From positions 13,360,716 through 13,424,715 of the forward strand of contig CM067075.1 in NCBI GenBank assembly GCA_033980235.1: a stretch of DNA of 64,000 nt. The letters run 5' to 3'. A model generated the notes under the pieces. The model was given only the letters and a program-made list of their open reading frames with translations. It had not been told where the DNA came from and did not search any database. The position numbers and the translations under genes were made by a program. The DNA is from Diadema setosum (Eukaryota; Echinodermata; Echinoidea; Diadematoida; Diadematidae). Below are positions 46,495-56,358 of this stretch, one piece after another. Numbering within the stretch: position 1 is the stretch's first letter; every line of letters starts with the position of its first letter.

Positions 46495-47355
46495 CCCTAT
46501 TTCCACCGGGAGGGGGCATTTTGACCCCCCCCCCCCCCCCGACGTTTCGCGTGATTATTCCGCAACGCTTTCAAGTATTGCGCAACTTTTGAGACCAAAT
46601 TTGTCGCTCCTGGGCATACCGTTTTGAAGCCACGCCCCTTTGAAAAAAATTTGTTGACCCAAAAACTGCTCAAAAACATGATTTTGTGTACAAATCCAAT
46701 GTAAATTGTGTTTTTGCCATTAATTCATATAAAAATAATATTTTTACTTTCAATGGCTGATAACGATTTATTTTAGCCTGATTATGCTTTAAAAACTTTC
46801 TACGACAAATTTTGACAAAAAAACAAAAAAAAGTAAAAAACAAAGAAATATATAAGAAATTCAATAAACAATAAAATACATAAAAACAATTATGAAGCTG
46901 AATTTTTGCTTCAATATTATTGAGGATATTGAAAAGAATATGTTCACCAAAAATTAGAAGTCTTGGAGCTTTATTTTTTTATTTATAGGCAAAAAAATAT
47001 ATATTTTTGCATAAATTAGCATAAATTAATATAAAATACTTAAATTAAAATTTGAAAAATCTAACTATACAGTCTTGGTAGGTTACATTGGCCTCCACCT
47101 TAGTGCAAATTTTTGCGAGGATTGCGCGATCCATGACCGAGATCTGGGGGGTGTTTCATCAACGTTTGTCGGCGCTGACAACTTGAATCACCATAGTAAC
47201 AGTCAGTGACCAGAGCATCTCAGCCAATCAAAACCAAGGATTTTACTGAAATTGGTCAGCGCCAACAGTTGTCGGTGCTGAGAGGCATTGATGAAACACC
47301 CCCCTGAAGGGGGGGGGGGGGTTTCTAGTCCCTCAAGAAACCCGTGGGATTAGGG
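46495..47355. mobile_element. piggyBac-type non-autonomous element with TTAA duplications
   Basis: TTAA at 46491-46494 is followed by CCCTATTTCCACCGGG; the other end is CCCGTGGGATTAGGG followed by TTAA at 47356-47359. Inverted CCCT tips and TTAA target sites are the hallmark of piggyBac elements. C- and G-runs lie inside both ends. No transposase ORF; another MITE is nested at 47145-47304. Removing it restores continuity of the tandem array. Confidence 0.8.
47145..47304. mobile_element. Palindromic MITE, GTGTTTCATCAAC family, copy 2
   Basis: GGGGGGTGTTTCATCAACG...GCATTGATGAAACACCCCCC with the shared centre CACCATAGTAACAGTCAGTG. Simpler than copy 1: it lacks the doubled GCGCTGAC words. Confidence 0.75.
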
Positions 47356-47640
47356 TTAACGTTCATGAAAAAGGCGTCTAGCGGTAACACACATTACATT
47401 AATCGCATGTGCCAATCTTAAGCTAAATTGCTTTGAAATTGAGAAGAGTAGTTTAATCCACAACATTTTGTGATTTTCTTTAAACAAACATTTGTCGTCA
47501 TGGCAACGCATTACGGGATACTGATGAAAAAGGTCTCTTGCACGTCTACCTATAATAGTGTTCACACATGCTAAATTTGAGGTCAATTGCTCAAAAATTA
47601 AAAGGGTAGTTCGAACCATAAATTTCGCATTCAACCGCCC

Positions 47641-47684
47641 GACCGACTGCCCGGCTACCCAACCTCAGTGTGATTCCTATTAAC

Positions 47685-47715
<31 letters not shown>

Positions 47716-49533
47716 ACAAACACTATGTGTGGGTGGGAGTACCATAATGGATATTAGTTTCAATTGAATATTGAAGTAATTCAGTATTTATGATGTCTGT
47801 TGTAATTCTTCATTCTCCTAATAACTCAACCAATACACTTACTTTTCTCGAAATTCTAAATGTTTGCATTTTGGTTACCACTTGTAAATTGAGCAAACAC
47901 GATGTCTTGTGTATAATTTTTACAATATTAAAAGTGGGAAATGCATATGCAAATTACAAATTAATATTCTATTGCAAAAGTAAGCTGAATATAGTTATAT
48001 TCTTTCTCTTTGCTCCCAGATTATTTCTTTGTTTCCATTATGTAATCACTTTGTTTTATTATAATCTTTTGTGTTTAATTGACTTATTATGAAGAATAGT
48101 TACAAGTTCATAACAGCGAAAAAAATCATGTTACCCGAGGACACATGGAAAAAAATTCTTCAGACGCTTCTTCAAAAACCCACACACTGTACACACAAAA
48201 ATAATTTGACACTACCACTTAAGAGTGGTCACAAACAATGTGTTTATTTCTTGAAAACTCTATTCCAAATAAGTTCCTAATTGTATATGCACAAGATGTG
48301 AATTAACAATAGTCACAAAATTTCTGCATGAGATTTTTTTTTTTAATTAAAAAGTGATGCATTTTGGCGGTGCATTAGGGTAAAAAAAAAAAGAAATCCG
48401 CAATTTCATTGAATTTTTCTTATCAGAGTTGTACCCTGGGTTTATCAAAACATGAGTTAAAGTAATTTTTAGTGCTGTATGGAAGAAAAATTTTGCTACA
48501 ACAATGAGCTAAGCAGAGCAGCAGCAGCAAACCATTTAGCACTCTTCAAACATACTACACCAGTGATCTCAGTCTCGCACCCACAAAGCAGCACTGCATT
48601 ATGCATTGTCAGCCCACCAAAGAAGTAAATTAAGAAATCATGGGACGAGTTCGTGGGCTGAAATGATCCCATTCTGAATTACTGCTCAAAGTTGTGATAT
48701 CATATGCAATAACCTCCCTCCTTTCCAAACAAAGATAAATTACTTTGTGATCATTCTACAAATAATAATAATAATAATAATAATAGTAATAAAGGCATAA
48801 CACGGATAAGTTGGCAAAGGGATCATTATAACCAACTGATAAAATTTAGCCGCAATCATGGCAATGTGAACTTTTACATTTTTCTAACAGGAGATGGCGT
48901 AACATTATGTCATACCCTGAGATCTAACAGTACCCAGGTATGGTTTGATATCACATTAATAATATTCGGAAAAAGAAAATCATCTGAAATTCTTAAGACT
49001 CAAGAATTGTTTTTGCATTGGGTTTGTTTTTATTCTTGAACGAGACATGTGGCCAATGTTAATAATTATTGTACTAAAAGAGTATTCCTTGCATATCCTT
49101 TCGACGAGTTACTAGAACTTAATGTACAGCATACCGGTACTTGAAGAATGATAAAACTACATCATAAGATTCTGTGCAATATTCTTTAATGCTTTATTCA
49201 ATTTTTGGATGTAATGTTACTCTGTAATGTGCAAGTATCATTAGTCACCCAGAAACAAAAGGCACATTCATTGTGAGGGATGAATCGCTACTGAATTGAA
49301 AATAAAAGGAAGCAGTTCCAAAGATTTAAAAAAAAAAGAAGAAAAAAAAAAAATCATTTTTGGCTATCATATACACTATATAAATGTAAATACCTCAATG
49401 ATGGCTGCGTTATTTCATCTTCATAATTATGTGTTGGCTTACGCTGTGCAGGTCATACAAGAAAGAATTTAGCACACGTCACATATTTTGAGAAAATGAA
49501 TATCAACTGTATACTCTGATAATGTACACGTTT
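47641..49533. other. No gene seen
   Basis: C-run plus (AC)n at 47683-47718, an A-rich segment resembling 29395-29560 (AAACCCACACACTGTACACA at about 48176), and (AAT)n at about 48761-48790. Confidence 0.4.
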
Positions 49534-49895
49534 AAAGGTCCTGTTTACCTTTGGGAGCAGTGATTTAAAGAATGTTCAAGATATCTCTTTTGATGCATAT
49601 TTTTCGGTCAGTTGTATCACAAAACATCCTACATATAAAATTTTTGCAATAAAGCCTAAAATATATGGAGGTATCATTATTTTTCTCATTAAACCACAAC
49701 TGTAGACGGTTTAGTCTGGATACTTTTATTATAACTATTGTTGACATTTGTATATTTAACAATACTTAACATCAATTATACTAGTTGAAATCTTTAAATT
49801 GGTTGTTTCTATCCCTATCTCACATTTTAGAACTATTTTGAAGCACTAATGCTGGGTTTTTGTTTCATCTGCGAATGGTTAACTATGCCTTTAAG
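49534..49895 (+). mobile_element. Dispersed TTTAAAGGTCC repeat, copy 3
   Basis: TTTAAAGGTCCTGTTTACC...GGTTGTTTCTATCCCTATC...ATGCCTTTAAG. Shows an uninterrupted state of the 38.0-kb site. Confidence 0.75.
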
Positions 49896-50207
49896 TCACG
49901 ATAAAAAGGGAAAAATTAGATGCAATAACTCAATGCCTCTTGCAGAGAGACTCGGCTTGCATGACTCTATTATGACATCATACATTGCAAATGCTTGCAC
50001 CCTCAAGAGCATAAAGGTCATGGACTTTGGACCTTTGATAACAAGCTGAATCATATTTTGCAGAACTCGAAGTCATGATGAGAATCAGCAGAAAAGTGGA
50101 GAGACGAAATACAAGAGGAAAAAAGGTAATCACTATAGTGCATGTATTTACGCTTTGCGCATGTCTGCTGCACACTCGCACTAAACACCAAAAATGTGAC
50201 CTGCAAG

Positions 50208-50347
50208 TGAAGTACCAGATCCAGGCGGGGGTGCACCAGGCGTGTGCCCCCTCTTTATTTTTTGTTTAAACAAAAGAAATCGAAAAAAAAAGGGGGCGTG
50301 CATTCCCTTTAAAGGCCCCCTCAACAAAATTCCTGGATCTGCCCCTG
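50208..50347. mobile_element. hAT-type MITE, short copy
   Basis: CCAGATCCAGGCGGGGG...TTCCTGGATCTGCCCCTG with A-run and GGGGGCGTGC in between. Confidence 0.65.
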
Positions 50348-51000
50348 ATGTGGTGTGCATGGCTACTTAAGATCACCTCATTAATTTACACGTAGCATAT
50401 GGCCATTGAATACAGACACTGCTATCAGAGTCAAAATGCTAACATGCATATGCGATAGGGAGAACTGTTCCAGTAGAGCAATCAGAGCCTAATAGCCTGA
50501 GCAAATATCATTTAAGATATTTGAAATCATCTTGCAGCGAACTTGATCCCAACCAGACACTGGAATCCAAACAGACTTTGTATACTACTCACTGAGTGTC
50601 CATACACAATGGGTTAAAAAAGATAAAACGAGATATAATGCATGAAGTACTGACTGGTCACAATGTACGGCTTCAAGGCACCACATCGTGCCTGGAGCAT
50701 GGGGGGAAAACCTCTCCACCAATAACAGACCCTACCAACCCTGTGTCCGTGTAAAAATATCTGCCATCCAGATTAGCTATTTCCACTGGCAATTGAGTCA
50801 ATGATGGGTACATTTGTGATGCATCATACAATTGCTATAATGTCAGGAAAAATATTTTTTGGGTGTTTTCTTTGTTGTTTTTTTCCAAATGCTAAGCTTT
50901 AAATGGATATATAATTTGTCCTACTTCATCACAAGGAAAATATTTTAAAAAAAAGAGAGAGAGAAAAAAAAAAAAGGAAAACTGTAACCATTATACTGCC
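50348..51000. other. No gene seen
   Basis: No coding exon or family recognised. This lies beyond the inferred 3' end of the DUS3L transcript. Confidence 0.4.
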
Positions 51001-51021
51001 AAAGTCGGCTTTACGTGCACC

Positions 51022-51027
51022 TTTATT
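51022..51027 (-). promoter_or_regulatory. Poly(A) signal AATAAA, probably of DUS3L
   Basis: TTTATT on the plus strand is AATAAA on the minus strand, about 225 nt after the DUS3L stop codon. Confidence 0.45.
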
Positions 51028-51249
51028 CCCTTTGTGATCTCTGACCTTATTCAGGTAACATGATGACACACCACATTTAATGGTAAAAAAACAAATCTCT
51101 TGCTGTGACATAAAAGGAGCCGCCGCATGATGGAATGGTGCGATCGCGCCATGTTTTGTGAAGACATGCTCACTGTCCGCAAAAGTTCTACGATTCCACC
51201 ACAGATGTCAAAGGGGTAACAGAGGGCAGCTATCTGCTGTGGGGTGATG

Positions 51250-52339
51250 TCACTTGTAGGCGTTGGCCTTGTGCTTGGGAAGAAAATGGAAGTCGTCTGG
51301 TACTGGACCGAGGAACATCTCACTGCAGAGGGAGCAAGAAAAAATAATGGTGACATCAGAACCAACGGAGGCACTCTTAACCCGTTGAGGATGGTTTGAT
51401 TTTGCTACAACACGCATTTCCCATAGACACCTGCCCGAGTATACTTGGGACTCGTCCTAAATAGATTAATCATTCCTTCATGTCAATTACCATACATCTC
51501 TTGTTTCGGGTGGATCTTTTTTTTTTTTTTTCAATTTGTTTGTACAAGTGACACAAAATCATCTTGCTCTGGGTAATAATTTTGTTTGAAATCTGACCGT
51601 ATCCACAAGCATGAGTTAACATTTTTTGGGTACATTGTATAATGTGATCTTGTATCACACAGCTTCTTCTTCTTCTTCTATAACAAAATGTCACTACATG
51701 AGATTCTTTACACTTTGGAAGACTTCATATCATGAAGGTATTATCAGTCTCAATATGACATATCCCTTTAATATCGACACTGAATGTTTGTAAGCATCTG
51801 CAATAGTGACAAATAATCCAAACTCTTTTCAGAAAAGGGGCTTTGAGTAGCTGAAAATGATGCCCAAAGTTTTTGGGATTCATTTTTTTTCGTATCCGGG
51901 CAATTACCCCCGGAGGGCAATTACCCCCCGGCCAAATACTGGTTAGTGGTAAGGTAAGAGTAAAGATTAGGGTTAGGGTTAGGTTTAGGGTTAGGAGTTT
52001 GGGTTAGGGTTAGGGTTGGGTTCAGGATTAGGATTAGGATTAGGGCCAGGGGAAGGGTGCGGGGTAATTGCCCAGGGGGTAATTGCCCTAGACCCATTTT
52101 TTTTTATTTTCCAGGAAGCCTCCTACAGAATCGCAAAGAATTTGCAGCTCTGCAAACCTTATTTTGAGCCAGTCCGCGCAGTTGGCACTTGCCATCAGCG
52201 TCTCGAGGTCGTCGCGGCCCACAAAGTAGGGGGGCCTCTGGTTGATCCTCTGGGGTAAGGTCTCCAGGAGACCGACTGGGATGTAGCGGTGGAGGAAGGA
52301 CAGCCACTCCAGCAGAAACCGTCTCGTCTTACGCACACC
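51250..52339 (-). CDS. DUS3L: tRNA-dihydrouridine(47) synthase-like (DUS3L), last two coding exons
   Basis: Exon 52339-52158 encodes [38 protein letters not shown] and [20 protein letters not shown] and ends ATAAG|GTTTGC. Exon 51322-51250 starts CTCTGCAG|TGAG and encodes [19 protein letters not shown] and the NAYK tail plus TGA. Phases match (2 in, 2 out). I recognise the C-terminus of the eukaryotic DUS3 family, an FMN enzyme that reduces uridine in the tRNA variable-loop region; these residues lie in its C-terminal helical domain, not the catalytic barrel. Roughly the last 84 residues are present; human DUS3L is about 650. The upstream exons, including the CCCH zinc-finger and barrel parts, are not seen up to 64 kb, so the gene is partial in this window. 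Confidence 0.88.
51896..52095. mobile_element. Small fold-back element with telomere-like core
   Basis: Arms GGGCAATTACCCCCGGAGGG and GGGGGTAATTGCCCTAG flank a core of GGGTTAGGGTTAGG variants and GGATTAGGATTAGG (51960-52045). It lies in the last DUS3L intron. Confidence 0.65.
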
Positions 52340-52374
52340 CTTGGGGGACACAGTAGTATCAAACGGTATTTATT

Positions 52375-52432
52375 TCACATCATTTCATTTCATTTCATTT
52401 CATTTCATTTCATTTCATTTCATTTCATATCT
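52375..52432. repeat. (CATTT)n pentanucleotide
   Basis: About 11 units of CATTT just upstream of the DUS3L exon, in its intron. Confidence 0.9.
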
Positions 52433-53070
52433 TCACATTTCTGTTATTCCATTCTATGAAACTGGACAAGAACTCCGAGAGTGCAGATCTACGGCAAGCA
52501 GTTCATTTCCACCCGTGCACACATGCTGAAATTTCCCAATATGGAAGTTATTTGTCTACATCATCAGCTTCCAGATAAGCTTCACTTGAGCAGAGCATGT
52601 GCTTTAAACCTCAAATACATGAAGCTTGAACTCCCAAATTCATTGACCGTATCTACCAAAATGTAAAAAAAATCCTTCAAAATTTCATAAAAATCCCCTG
52701 GCCAAATCACTACCAAAATTTAATCATCTGTTCTTTGCGTTATTATCAACTTTTCCTGTAAAGTGCATCCATATCCATTCATAACTTTTTGAGTTATTTT
52801 GCAAACATACAAATAAACAAACCACTGCCAACAAAAACATAACCTCTTTCCTAGGCAGAGGTAATAATACAGGGTTTTAAAACCAATGCCACCGAACACG
52901 AGCACTTGAAGAGTGCACACCTCTGCATAGGACAAAGGGACATTAATGCCACAAAACTGTGCATGACTCCTTTTCAAAAAAAGAAAATCCGGATCACCAC
53001 CGAAAAACCGATTGCTTGTTCCTTTTAGGACAGGACAACCGACCTAAAAATTTCTTCATGCATTACAACA
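52433..53070. other. No gene seen
   Basis: Presumed DUS3L intron. No exon-like segment of that family is recognised. Confidence 0.4.
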
Positions 53071-53084
53071 AATACACGAGGCTT

Positions 53085-53365
53085 GTTGTATATCGTCGGT
53101 TGAGAATGAGAAGGGCGTTAAGACGAATTTTGCCAAAATCGAGTTACATACATCACGTTGCTAGTTGATACCTCTCGCATGTATGTTATTCATTTCCAAT
53201 CAATTTTTTTGCAAATAAACGAGAAATCTATGAATAATAAAAGGGCGATAAGTACTTTTCTCATCTTTGCTGTGAGTAAGAAGGGCGTTAAGTTACCCGA
53301 AGTAGAATGAGAAGGGCGCTAACTCCTCGCTGTGCCGCGCAATCAACTTAGCGCCCTTTTTATTT
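53085..53365 (+). repeat. Left subterminal repeat block of the putative transposon
   Basis: Holds GAGAAGGGCGTTAAG (53108), AAGGGCGATAAG (53242), AAGAAGGGCGTTAAG (53278), GAGAAGGGCGCTAAC (53309) and the inverted CTTAGCGCCC (53346). Confidence 0.6.
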
Positions 53366-54589
53366 CATCGCCTGAGTGATGTTTCCGCATTCGCCTGAGA
53401 ATGAAAGGACTGAAAAGTGCACACTGGACTGGAGCGTCCTTGGCAACACAAGGTAAGCGATCAAAATGTAAAGAATCTACCCGATATCTGATTTTTTTTT
53501 TATGCATCCAGGACAGAGATTAGAAGAAAATAGTTAAAATAGATCTGTTATTGACTACAGATCAATAGAAAGCGTGTAAACTTCACGATTTACCTCCTGG
53601 ATCCTCATGAAAACGTCAGTGTACATGTTCAGTCCCACATATTGATATTTTTGTAAGTAAGCTTTGGCTCCTTCGATAAAGAAATGCCAAAGGAATAATC
53701 GGCCCATCTTGAGTTTTATTCTTCTTCTTTGCTATAAAGTATAAGTGCAGGCCACTGTCGAGTGTATTTTCGTACCTTTGTGCTGTGTACAGTGTTTGGA
53801 TTAAGAAAAATTGTACATGAAATGTGTTAATGACTATCGCGGCAGTGATACTAAAGTTATAATATAGACTCTGTCCATCTGAGCTGGAGTCTATGGTAAT
53901 GCCGAATGGTTAACTCAAAAAGCTGTAGGCCTAGCATGTTTAGCAACACATTTCTTTATTTTGATTGATTATTGTTATTTATGAGAACAGCGTATAAGAG
54001 AAGCTTGTTAAAGTTAGCCCACACACACACAGAGTGCACTGATTGTGTAGCTGTAATAATAATGTCCGAGAAATCTGTCGGTATCAGTATCGATCATTTG
54101 GTGTTAGGGTAGAAACTGGTGTGACTAGAACTACATGTATGTCATTGTAATATGTGACAGCCTCCTCAGTTAACCCACAACGCCTTTCGATCGTCTCTTG
54201 CTGACGGAAGGCAACAGCGGCTATTTTTGAGGCACTTTTTACTTGCACCCTACCCTTATGGCACACACTGTTACCAAATTCTACAAGAATCTTCAAGGTT
54301 GAAGGATGCAGACTACTGACAAGGATAAGAACAAGAAATGTAGAGCTTAATTGAGGTTAATTTTCTAGATTACGATCTAGATTCTATGTACAACCACAAG
54401 ACCATTCCAAACTAAGTTTGGAGTTAACAGTCTGGATTTATTAACTAATTGGCACTATAATTTTTTTAAGATGAAATTTCTCAGAGGAAATGGAATGCCG
54501 AGCAGTGGTTTCATTTGCTTATTGTTTTCTGTTTTGTGTTCTGTATATACCAAATATATATTATTATTTTCTTTTGTAAGAAACAATGC

Positions 54590-54720
54590 ATGTTTTTTTC
54601 ACATTATTATTTTATGTTATGATTCTGTTACAGCAGAGGAATTATTCAGGCAGAAGCTGGTGAACATAAAGCTAAGTATCTGATTTCAGTTCAATTTTAT
54701 TTGTCATTAAATTGATTTGT
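54590..54720 (+). repeat. Direct duplicate of 58085-58215 (copy 1)
   Basis: Shares CACATTATTATTT, TGTTACAGC, AGAAGCTG, AAGCTAAGTAT and TTTCAGTTCAATT in the same order with 58085-58215. Both start with an acceptor-like TGTTACAG. A possible peptide (AEELFRQKL) suits a helix, but no exon is proven. Confidence 0.6.
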
Positions 54721-55046
54721 CCTTCTGCTTATGTTTTCACAAAACTTTGTTGGGAGTTATTTCTTTTCTTCACCAAAAAATGAAGAAGGGATCGGTCCAT
54801 TGGTTGTATTTTTCTGATATGGTAATGATGGAGTTGTCACATAGCAAGCCATGACATGCTGTCACATTTGAGGTTGTGATGTTATCTTGCTCACAACATG
54901 TGCATGTCAGTAGGGACATAGACATCGTACGCTGTCAATTTGGAAGCATTATATTCGCAAATGCTATCACTGCTTAAAATTTACAAGGGGGAAAAAACCT
55001 ACATAATACACTGCAGTAAGAAAAGAAGAACTAAAAAACAAAGCCG

Positions 55047-55438
55047 CTTAAAGGGATGGTACAGTATTGGTGGAGATGAGAATTGGGCTTTTAACTTTCA
55101 GCGAGATACCAAGAAGACACTTATGATATAGTACAGAGCATACCATTTCAAGAGGAATTGAAAGTTTATTTGATGAAAATCGGGTTTTGAATGACTGAAA
55201 CATCCCAAAACAAAGTACAACAAAGCGATCGCAATAAAGTGTGGGTCCCACACTTTATTAGAATAACCCTTTTCTGGATATCTCAGCCATTTCAAAACCT
55301 ATTTTCATCAAATAAACATTGAATTCCTCATAGAATTACATGCTCTTTCATATTTCATAAGAGGTTTCTCATTATCTCACCAAAAACTGTTAGAAACCTG
55401 AAATTAGGTCTCAACCAAAACTGTACGATCCCTTTAAG
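55047..55438. mobile_element. 392-bp inverted-repeat MITE
   Basis: Left CTTAAAGGGATGGTACAGTA and right CTGTACGATCCCTTTAAG are inverted; the arms stay partly complementary to a centre at ATAAAGTGTGGGTCCCACAC. It is located in the DUF7869 gene's 5' region. A diverged relative is at 3640-3990. Confidence 0.85.
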
Positions 55439-55601
55439 CAGACAGTCCTTGATCAGTGGATGAAATGGCAAATGTGAGACAGGCTTCTATTGTGAAATCA
55501 ATAAGATGTTGAAAAAAAAATACTTATACGGTACATTGTATGTGGAATTTTATGTAGTCTTATTTTTGAACTTTTGTGTTTCTTCTAATGATGCACTCCA
55601 G

Positions 55602-56324
55602 AAGCAGCCGCCATGCCTCTTCTCCATCCAGACACGGAAATTTTAGTGCAATGGACATGGACGGGGGAGAAGAACATTGTGAGGGCTCGAGATCTCATGA
55701 GCTCAGATAACGTGTTTAAGGTCAGTGATGTGGTTTTGATGCCTTGGGGAAGGGAGAAATGGGAAGGAAAAATCATTGAGATCGGGATCGATGAAGAATC
55801 GGATGATTCTTCACAACAGTCTGACAGCTGTGATGATTTACCCATTTCAACCTTATTAGCAGCAGTGTCTAGCAGTTCGTGTGGTCAGGAGCTGGATGCG
55901 TGCAGCCAGGAGCACTCCAATGTTGGTCATGGTGATTCTTACGCCTTTGACAACGAAGATGATATGCCACTTTCATACCTCAAGGCTGCATCAACCAAAA
56001 TCACGGATGGCACAACCCAAGGCAAGTCATAAACCTATGCCAGCCTTACATAGCATTATGGTAACTTGCATTAGCAGTCTATGTGCACAACTGAAAAATG
56101 AAGCATTATGAATTGTAACAGTAGCCTTGTATAAAAGGGAAAGAACATTCCTTTTCCCAGCCTGCTGTTATATTGAAGCATACAACATTTTGTTTGTTAG
56201 CACTTGGTAAACTTGATTGAATATCTACTAATAGATTTAATTTATCTGCACTTCTCAGAGGGGTACACATACTACTAGAAATTATTTCCTCCCTCTTCAA
56301 ACAAGATGCTTTTGAATTTTGGGA

Positions 56325-56358
<34 letters not shown>

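Larger units (their letters stand above)
45430..47640. repeat. Degenerate tandem array, unit about 145-170 bp
   Basis: The core word (T)TGCCATGGCAAC recurs at about 45594, 45742, 46002, 46147, 46304, 46474 and 47497, followed each time by GATCYTGACAAAAAAGG-like and GTCAATTGCTCAAAAA-like words. Spacing is about 145-170 once the 861-bp insertion at 46495 is removed. The array ends near CAACCGCCCGACCGACTG. Confidence 0.7.

Noticed and set aside
45564..46506. Multiple ORFs in the tandem array
   Set aside because: Frames change from unit to unit and run on both strands; they follow the repeat, not a gene.
53590..53710. Minus frame starting MGRLFLWHFF and ending at a GAG|GTAAAT donor, as a DUS3L or other first exon
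   Set aside because: Only 38 codons, no resemblance to DUS3L, no partner exon.
54084..54296. 70-codon minus frame
   Set aside because: Protein-like in composition but without splice signals, domain or partner exon.
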